DNA of 7,468 nucleotides, taken from the NCBI GenBank assembly GCA_020201235.1, contig JAIVHD010000040.1:1-7468 (forward strand), read 5' to 3'. The position numbers and the translations under genes were made by a program. This DNA is from Lysobacteraceae bacterium. GTDB taxonomy: Bacteria; Pseudomonadota; Gammaproteobacteria; Xanthomonadales; Wenzhouxiangellaceae. Under the pieces are notes generated by a model. That model searched no databases. It was not told where the DNA came from and saw only the letters and a list, made by a program, of their open reading frames with translations. Of this stretch, positions 1 to 4,350 are shown piece after piece (position 1 is the first letter of the stretch; the number at the start of each line of letters is the position of its first letter).

Positions 1-955
1 GGCTGACACGTATCCCTGACAGTCGATTGGGCAGCGCGGACTGGCCGGTCACATCGGTGCCGATGAAGTTCCCCTGGACCCGGGTACCCCCGCTAATCAG
101 CTCGAGACCCCAGGTGTTGTTGCCCGAGATCAGGTTGCGGTCGGTTGCGGCCGTGCCGCCAATCACATTGCCGCTGGCACCGAATACGCCGCCCACAACC
201 AGACCACCTCCGGTTTGCGCGACCACCGTACCGGTGGCGTCGGTGCCGATGAAATTGCAGGTCACTTCAGTATTGTTCGCCCTCACATCGAGCGCGAACA
301 GCACCAGCCCGCGGATAGCGCTGTTATCCCCGGTCACTCTGGGTCTCCAGGTATTGGGGAAAACGATCTTCAACTGCGGAGGCCAGCTCGCGCAGGAGGC
401 GCCAGGCTGAGTCGTTCCGTCGATAAGCTCGGCGTTGAAACCAGGCATTGGCGGCACCGCTTGCAGCGTGCAGACACCGGTGCCCGGATCGCAACCCGGA
501 TCCACGGATGCGTCGATGTCGAACGAAATCACATCGGGGCCGGCATTCGCGTTGGCGAACACTAGTGCCTCACGCAAGGAACCGGGGCCGCTGTCGGCGG
601 TGGTGGTCACCACCGGACTGCCGGGCAGCTCGCCGCATTGCGAGAACTCGCTGGTCTCGACCGGATCGCCGCTGCTATCAAGCCGCGTGGCGGTCGCGGT
701 GACAATCCAGCCCGAGTCGACCCCGCCGGTGCTGAAGGTCTCGTCGAACTGGGCCTGGCCCGCACCATCGGTGGTGACGTCAAAAACACCGATAAAAGTC
801 TGGCCTTCGCCAAAGCTCGCAGCGTCGCAGGTCTCAGTGGCGAACAACTCCAGCCTGAAGTCAGTCGATGGCACGGACTGCAGCAATCCGCTGACCGATG
901 TCGAGCCAGCACCGGTCAGGGTCGGGAGGTCGTCCAGCACGGGGAAGTTCTGTGC
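1..955 (-). pseudogene. Secreted beta-helix protein, C-terminal piece, open at window edge
   Basis: Third piece of the same gene, back in frame 1 and open to the window edge without a stop. It starts with AQNFPVLDDLPTLTGAGS, then a beta-sandwich-like segment (FRLELFATETCD, EGQTFIGVFDVTTDGAG, ending SEFSQC near 633-650) that closes a helix module in this family. A second copy of the N-terminal module follows: VVTTTADSGPGSLREAL (564-610), DVISFDIDASVDPGCDPG, then DGTTQPGASCASWPPQLKIV, parallel to DALTQSGADCSSWPATLQVV in the first piece. New coils then begin (VTCNFIGTDATG, VIGGTAATDRNLISGNN, VQGNFIGTDVTGQSALPN). The protein is therefore built from tandem modules of N-cap, beta-helix and sandwich. 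No complete ORF is obvious here because the reading has no upstream start of its own and no stop in the window. The 3' end of the gene lies to the left. Confidence 0.65.
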
Positions 956-1406
956 CCGAAATCAGATTGACGAGACCCGGCGTCGCACCCCCGACTGTGT
1001 TCCCGAACCCGTCAATATCGATCCCGTCCTGCAAGTTGGGCACGGCCAGCGTCCCGCTTGGGTCGGTGCCGATGAAATTGCCCTGGATGACAATGCCTTC
1101 GCTCCCGCTGTCATCCACAAGAATCCCGTGATCGTCGTTCCCGGAGATCAGATTGCAAGCCTTGCTGCACACGCCAGGGTCGGACAGACCGCCGATCAGG
1201 ATGTCGCTGGCCGACGCGTCGATTTCGATGCCGCTGTCGCCATTTCCAATGGCCGTTGTGCCATTGATGTCCGTGCCGATAAAGTTGCCCTGGATGATGA
1301 GATTGGTCGCAGCGGCACTATCCACGTCAACTCCGGGCCAGATGTCATTGCCGGAAATCAGATTGCAGGACCGATTGCAGATACCGGCATCATGATCGGC
1401 CCCGCC
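954..1406 (-). pseudogene. Secreted beta-helix protein, middle piece (frame 2)
   Basis: Continues the coils of the piece at 1358-2077 after a one-base shift near 1407. It reads GGADHDAGICNRSCNLISGN, then two full coils with GNFIGTD (complements near 1285-1270 and 1080-1065), separated by IGGLSDPGVCSKACNLISGN, and ends at GNTVGGATPGLVNLISG. The Asn, Gly and Ile spacing and the repeated NLISGN turn are what parallel beta-helices show. At about 954 the homology stops abruptly and resumes in frame 1 with QNFPVLDDLP. In relatives as I remember them, NLISG is followed by further coils and a DADTGANNLQNFPVL linker, so roughly 50 residues seem to be missing. This points to an internal deletion or an assembly collapse between repeated coils. 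The frame-2 reading beyond this point is spurious and stops at 861. There is no independent start signal, so this is not thought to be a separate gene. Confidence 0.65.
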
Positions 1407-2077
1407 GAGTTGCCAGCGAGCGTATTGCCGGTAGCACCGCCTCTGAGGATAACGCCGTCATCGTTGTTCGAGATGAGGTTACGCATCGAGGGATCGGCTC
1501 CGCCCACCACATTGTCATTGCCACCGTCGATAAGGATGCCGATCTCGTTGTTCAGCGCAAAGCTGCCAGTCATGCCGGTATTGTCCGTACCTAAAAAATT
1601 GCACTCGACCGTATTACCGTCGGAGTCGATAAAGATGGCGGCAGCACCTCCGAAGCTATTGATGACCAGTCCGCGCACGATGGCATCGCCACCCGACAGC
1701 GCCAGTCCGTTCGCGCCATGGGGCACCTGACTGCCGTCGATCACGACCTGGAGCGTGGCCGGCCAGCTCGAGCAGTCCGCGCCGGATTGGGTCAGGGCGT
1801 CGATGGTGACGGGATCGGCGAGTACCGGCAGCGCCGAGACTGGCTCGATCGTATGCGGTCCGGCGCCGGCAATGTTGAACTCGATCAGGTTGGCGCCGGG
1901 GCTGGCGTTGGCATCGAGAATGGCCTGTCGCAACGAGCCGGGGCCGGAATCGGCGACGGAAGTGACGGCAAACGTCGCTGCGGATGCGCTGCCTGCCATT
2001 GCAAGCGCGAGCAGTGTGGGCGGGACCAGCCTTTTAAGTACCAGGCGCGCGACTGCTCCGGGAATATAGGATCTCAT
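1358..2077 (-). pseudogene. Secreted beta-helix protein, N-terminal piece (frame 1)
   Basis: First of three pieces of one broken gene. The 239-residue reading starts at ATG 2077-2075, with GGAGTG 9-10 bases upstream. Residues 1-33 are a signal peptide: basic start, hydrophobic TLLALAMAG, and ASA before the likely cleavage site, so the product should leave the cytoplasm. Residues 34-80 carry VADSGPGSLRQAI, typical of secreted right-handed beta-helix proteins. A CSSWPATLQVVIDGS segment and the first coils (CNFLGTD, NVVGGADPSMRNLIS) follow. Homology is lost at codon 224 (about 1408): the +1 frame continues directly as GGADHDAGICNRSCNLISGN, so one base seems to be missing after AAC 1411-1409, and the 16 residues before the stop at 1358 are out of frame. 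The family is usually large and surface-exposed or secreted; its ligand is unknown. The reading is confident for the fold, weak for function. Confidence 0.7.
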
Positions 2078-2085
2078 GGTTGTTT

Positions 2086-2092
2086 CACTCCA
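2086..2092 (-). promoter_or_regulatory. Ribosome binding site of the beta-helix gene
   Basis: The minus strand reads TGGAGTG, with GGAG 10-11 bases before ATG 2077-2075. It is the only good purine-rich match near this start and supports it together with the signal peptide that follows at once. No convincing -35/-10 pair could be fixed for this gene in 2093-2280. Confidence 0.55.
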
Positions 2093-2189
2093 GTGCGGTT
2101 GGCGTCCAGATCGTCGCCGGAGATCGGAGGCTCCAGATATTTCCGGCTGTTTTCAATAGAAGCGCAAAGCCCGGAGTTTTCGTATCAGC

Positions 2190-2202
2190 CAATTGCAAAT
2201 TG
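2190..2202. repeat. Small inverted repeat in the divergent intergenic region
   Basis: CAATTGCAAATTG is a perfect 5-bp inverted repeat (CAATT/AATTG) around a 3-base centre. It lies between the start of the beta-helix gene and the hicA remnant. It could be an operator half-site pair, but the arms are short and AT-rich and nothing ties it to a regulator. A second small palindrome, ACATATGT, lies at 2257-2264, just before the hicA remnant, and could be an operator for the HicB HTH protein; this is speculation. Confidence 0.25.
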
Positions 2203-2280
2203 ATCGAAAATTCCACGAGGGGTTAGTCTCTCAGGCTGCTAGGAGTTTAACTTCGTACATATGTGTGCGATCCTAACCCA

Positions 2281-2328
2281 GTGAACGGGTACGAATTCGA
2301 AAAGCGTGTGAGGCGGCTTGCGCGCAAA
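2281..2328 (+). pseudogene. hicA toxin remnant (N-terminal stump)
   Basis: From GTG 2281 the frame reads (V/M)NGYEFEKRVRRLARK, which closely resembles the N-terminus of the HicA toxins that precede this type of HicB (start of the form NGxEFxRRVRRLARK). HicA is a small double-stranded-RNA-binding-like mRNA ribonuclease. After 16 codons the similarity ends. The next codons, SIRREKAD, come from the hicB ribosome-binding region, and the frame runs on inside hicB until 2472. The rest of a normal HicA, including the catalytic-His region (GKGSH-type), is absent. Only 25 bases separate the stump from the hicB ATG, so an internal deletion of about 50 codons is the simplest reading. It lies in the canonical position for the toxin of the downstream hicB. 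The call rests on a short match: moderate confidence. Confidence 0.5.
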
Positions 2329-2353
2329 TCTATCCGCCGGGAGAAAGCAGACA

Positions 2354-2791
2354 ATGCGATATTTGTATCCGGTCACGTTGGTGCAAGACGAGCAGGGGCA
2401 GTATGTCGTGACCTCTCCAGATGTGCCGGAGGCCATTACCGACGGCGCATCACAGCAGCAGGCATTGCGTGAGATGGGCGAGGCCCTGGGCGCGGCGCTG
2501 GCGGGCTATGCCATTGAGGGCCGCGATATTCCAACCCCTTCCGAGCCCGAACCGGGGCAACGATTGGTCCCGGTTGCCCCACTGGTTGCCGCCAAACTGG
2601 CATTACGGACCGCGCTGCGCGAGGAAGGGATGACCAATGTTGCCTTGGCGGATCGACTCGGTGTAACGGAAGGCGCGGTGCGCCGGCTGGTGGATCCCGA
2701 TCATGCCTCGCGGCTGGACCGCGTGGTGATCGCATTGGCGGCGATCGGCCGTGGATTGGTGGTAGAAGACCTGAAGCAGGTTGCCGCCTGA
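2354..2791 (+). CDS. hicB: HicB-family antitoxin with C-terminal HTH, apparently orphan
   Basis: A 145-residue protein. Start ATG 2354 is preferred to the upstream in-frame start at 2318 because GGGAGAAA lies 8-10 bases before it and homology begins with MRYLYPVTL. Residues 1-60 are the HicB partial RNase-H-like fold (YPVTLVQDEQGQYVVTSPDVPEAITDGA, then the helix QQQALREMGEALGAALAGY). A Pro-rich linker (IPTPSEPEPGQ) follows. Residues 85-130 form an XRE-like helix-turn-helix (MTNVALADRLGVTEGAVRRLVDPDHASRLDRV). This matches the length and design of E. coli HicB, in which the N-domain neutralises HicA and the HTH represses the operon. Its expected partner upstream survives only as a stump at 2281-2328, so this antitoxin has no cognate toxin here. 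It may act as a solitary repressor, protect against related HicA toxins, or be a relic. The frame is intact. Confidence 0.85.
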   Translation: MRYLYPVTLVQDEQGQYVVTSPDVPEAITDGASQQQALREMGEALGAALAGYAIEGRDIPTPSEPEPGQRLVPVAPLVAAKLALRTALREEGMTNVALADRLGVTEGAVRRLVDPDHASRLDRVVIALAAIGRGLVVEDLKQVAA

Positions 2792-2823
2792 TACGCCTTA
2801 TTACAGCTTTGTGTGAAGGCGGA

Positions 2824-2829
2824 TATAAT
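2824..2829 (+). promoter_or_regulatory. Probable -10 element of the hicB-hicA pair
   Basis: A perfect TATAAT lies 95 bases before the ATG of the second hicB, in the 133-base gap after the first hicB. The hexamer 17 bases upstream (TTACAG, 2801-2806) is a poor -35 match, so the promoter could be weak or activator-dependent. The -10 implies that the second pair is transcribed separately from the upstream orphan hicB. Confidence 0.4.
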
Positions 2830-2914
2830 CGAGTTTTAGAGTGTGGGAAAACCGCGCGTCCGGATCTGTGTGGGCGCCAGGCCCCCCGGCGTTCCTGCCG
2901 CGAAATTGGCAACT

Positions 2915-2919
2915 GGAGA
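2915..2919 (+). promoter_or_regulatory. Ribosome binding site fixing the start of the short hicB
   Basis: GGAGA lies 5 bases before ATG 2925. It decides for the 65-residue start over the in-frame upstream start at 2841, whose extra 28 residues (MWENRASGSVW...) are Pro-rich and unlike the family. Confidence 0.65.
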
Positions 2920-2924
2920 TTTCC

Positions 2925-3122
2925 ATGAAATACCGGATTGCACTGCACAAGTCAGAAGAAGGCTACAGCGTTTATGTTCCAGGGCTCCCGGGCTGTTGGT
3001 CCCAAGGCGCCACCGAGCAGGAAGCCGTGGCAAACATCCGTGACGCCATTGTGGAATATTTATCAGTCGTCGAGGAACAACTCCGCGGTGAAGATATTCG
3101 CGAAATCGAAGTTACCGGCTGA
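2925..3122 (+). CDS. hicB: HicB-type antitoxin, short form without HTH
   Basis: A 65-residue protein, MKYRIALHKSEEGYSVYVPGLPGCWSQGATEQEAVANIRDAIVEYLSV and so on (positions 2925-3068), ending REIEVTG. It has the compact HicB/UPF0150 fold: a strand with a polar loop, the conserved Y-x-V-x-VPGLPGCxSQGAT turn, and one amphipathic helix (EQEAVANIRDAIVEYLSVVEEQ). There is no DNA-binding extension, unlike the 145-residue HicB upstream. Its role is to bind and neutralise the HicA encoded immediately downstream (TTG start 5 bases after the TGA), which implies translational coupling. The order is antitoxin then toxin, the reverse of E. coli hicAB but common for this short subfamily. Because no HTH is present, autoregulation must rely on some other DNA-binding surface of the complex or be absent. 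Confidence 0.85.
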   Translation: MKYRIALHKSEEGYSVYVPGLPGCWSQGATEQEAVANIRDAIVEYLSVVEEQLRGEDIREIEVTG

Positions 3123-3127
3123 CCGCT

Positions 3128-3340
3128 TTGCCCAGCATCCCCGGGGTCAATCACCTCAACGCCGTCCGCGCCCTTGAGAAGACCGGATTTCGCATCGTGC
3201 GTCAGGGCAAGCACATCGTCATGAGCAACGGCCAGCGTATAGTTACCATTCCCCGTCATAATCCTGTTAATGCTTTCACAATGGGTGGCATCGCCCGGGA
3301 TTCCGGGCTCTCAGTCGAGCAGTTTCGCGCATTGCTGTAA
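3128..3340 (+). CDS. hicA: HicA-type mRNA interferase toxin
   Basis: A 70-residue protein read from TTG 3128, 5 bases after the antitoxin stop; no ATG or GTG gives a better N-terminus. It has the small dsRNA-binding-like HicA fold: the helix VNHLNAVRALEKTGF, the strand FRIVRQGKHIVM with His29 at the position of the catalytic histidine of the GSH motif, then GQRIVTIPRHNPVNAFTMGGIARDSGLSVEQFRALL (3236-3337). HicA proteins cut mRNA and tmRNA and halt translation until inhibited by HicB. GKH in place of GSH, with a TIPRHNPV strand, is typical of the antitoxin-first subfamily. There is no clear Shine-Dalgarno sequence before the TTG, which should keep toxin synthesis low and coupled to hicB translation. 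The reading frame looks intact and functional. Identification is firm, activity is inferred. Confidence 0.85.
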   Translation: MPSIPGVNHLNAVRALEKTGFRIVRQGKHIVMSNGQRIVTIPRHNPVNAFTMGGIARDSGLSVEQFRALL

Positions 3341-3347
3341 CCCCACC

Positions 3348-3514
3348 TTATTCACCACCCTTCCTACTGCGGCGCCGTCAGACCCCGCGTCTGCGGCGTT
3401 TCGCTCGGTCACGCATCCTCACCGGACAGGCGAGTACGCTTCCGGTGCGTATCGTCGCGAAACGCCCCGGCCACGGCACCTGGCGGTACCTCGCGACGGA
3501 AGGGTGGTGAATAA
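3348..3514. repeat. 167-bp imperfect palindrome with 17-bp terminal inverted repeats
   Basis: TTATTCACCACCCTTCC (3348-3364) is repeated exactly in inverted form as GGAAGGGTGGTGAATAA (3498-3514). Inside is a second perfect pair, GGCGTTTCGC (3395-3404) with GCGAAACGCC (3457-3466), and near the tip an interrupted pair, ACGCA/CCGGA (3411-3426) with TCCGGTGCGT (3441-3450). A side hairpin, CAGAC/GTCTG, sits at 3379-3393. The whole could fold into one long branched hairpin. It starts 7 bases after the hicA stop and carries no ORF. Candidates are a MITE or REP-like dispersed element, or a structured 3' end that also terminates hicBA. No U-run follows, so it is not a simple intrinsic terminator. No clear target-site duplication was seen at its edges. 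Confidence 0.75.
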
Positions 3515-3762
3515 CGCTAAGCCGGGGTAGCCTTACGGAACGCATACTGTTTCCACCGAAAGTTGTTTCACCCAGGTCGATTCCGATTGGGTGCTGCTCG
3601 CTGCCGGCCTGCCCAGCCGGATCTTGATCGCGCACGGGTCGACTTCTCTGAAATGCCCTGCGCCCCGATCGCGTCGATCGCAAAACTGTGCAAAAATCCT
3701 GCATCAGAATTCCGCTACACTCGGAAACGAAACCATTTGCTTCGCGCCGAGATAGCCATGCG
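3515..3762. other. Intergenic region upstream of the sigma factor
   Basis: No convincing gene lies in these 248 bases. Two details: the minus strand at 3558-3590 reads PIGIDLGETTF, a possible scrap of an IS110-type transposase N-terminus, and CGATCG-CGT-CGATCG at about 3667-3681 is a small inverted repeat. A possible -10 of the sigma factor gene, TACACT, lies at 3716-3721, 42 bases before the ATG, but no good -35 lies at the right distance. Confidence 0.5.
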
Positions 3763-4350
3763 ATGAAAGGGGATCCTCAAGACCTCATAACCGGTGATCC
3801 GGACCTGACAGCGATGCTTCGCCGCTGGTCGGCCGGAGAGCCAGACGTGCTCGAAGCATTGAGCGCGGGCCTGTATGCCGAACTCAAGCGGCTGGCGCGC
3901 ATTCAGTTCTCCGGCGAGCGCGCGGGACATACCCTGCAGCCGACGGCGCTGGTGAGTGAAGCCTGGATGAGGTTGATCCAGGCCGATCAAGTGGAATGGC
4001 GCGACCGGGCGCATTTCATGGCGGTGGCCGCGCGCGTGATGCGCCAGATCCTGGTCGACAGCGGCCGGCGCAAGCGCGCCGCCAAGCGCCAGGGCCCGAC
4101 GCCGACAACGGTGCAGCTCGGCCAGGCGGGTGGGTCGCCGGTCGTCGATCTGCTGGCGCTGGATCAGGCGCTGGCGCGTCTTGAAGACATGGATGCCGAA
4201 CAGGCCCGGGTGGTCGAGCTGCGCTATTTCGGCGGCTTGACCATTCCCGAGACCGCGGAGGTGCTCGATGTGTCGGTCGCCACCGTGAATCGCTCCTGGC
4301 GCGCGGCGCGTGCCTGGCTGTTCATGCAGCTTCAGCCGACCGGCACCTGA
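3763..4350 (+). CDS. ECF-like sigma-70 factor, TIGR02999 type, kinase-linked
   Basis: A 195-residue sigma factor. ATG 3763 is preferred: a GAGA lies 10 bases upstream, family similarity begins soon after (LTAMLRRWSAGEPDVLEAL), and the longer reading from 3688 adds an unrelated Arg/Ser-rich tail. Region 2 spans about residues 12-105 (LYAELKRLARIQFSGERAGHTLQPTALVSEAWMRL, then RAHFMAVAARVMRQILVDSGRRKRAAKR). Region 4 spans about 135-190, with ELRYFGGLTIPETAEVLDVSVATVNRSWRAARAWL as the -35-binding HTH. Region 3 is absent, as in ECF sigma factors. Where classical ECFs have acidic DAED in region 2.2, this one has QPTA (residues 59-62) with Thr61 in the middle. In the EcfP/PknT and EcfK/PknS systems a neighbouring Ser/Thr kinase controls such a sigma factor, in EcfP through that Thr. 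The stop overlaps the kinase ATG in TGATG, so the two are translationally coupled. No anti-sigma gene is present. Confidence 0.9.
   Translation: MKGDPQDLITGDPDLTAMLRRWSAGEPDVLEALSAGLYAELKRLARIQFSGERAGHTLQPTALVSEAWMRLIQADQVEWRDRAHFMAVAARVMRQILVDSGRRKRAAKRQGPTPTTVQLGQAGGSPVVDLLALDQALARLEDMDAEQARVVELRYFGGLTIPETAEVLDVSVATVNRSWRAARAWLFMQLQPTGT

Noticed and set aside
1358..1408. Programmed frameshift in the beta-helix gene
   Set aside because: There is no slippery heptamer or downstream structure at the shift, and a second, different disruption follows, so damage or error is simpler.
435..1730. 431-codon plus-strand ORF and the other plus-strand ORFs over 1-2200
   Set aside because: They lie antisense to the beta-helix gene, their translations are rich in Pro, Ser and Val with no recognisable domain, and the minus strand has a signal peptide and repeated coils. 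They reflect high GC content.
2263..2472. 69-codon ORF overlapping the start of hicB as a gene of its own
   Set aside because: Only its first codons resemble HicA. The rest is an out-of-frame reading of hicB, so it is kept only as a hicA remnant.
3341..3514. Integron attC site behind a TA cassette
   Set aside because: A TA pair followed at once by a large palindrome suggests a gene cassette, but I found no RYYYAAC/GTTRRRY core pair at the ends, and 167 bp with perfect 17-bp outer arms is unlike typical attC sites.
3348..3514. Simple rho-independent terminator for hicBA
   Set aside because: The stem is very long and branched and no T-run follows either arm. A role in termination is possible but the standard signature is absent.
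3378..3704. Minus-strand 108-codon ORF as a gene
   Set aside because: It crosses half of the palindrome and has Arg-rich composition. Only the short PIGIDLGETTF stretch is of interest, and that is reported as a possible IS scrap.
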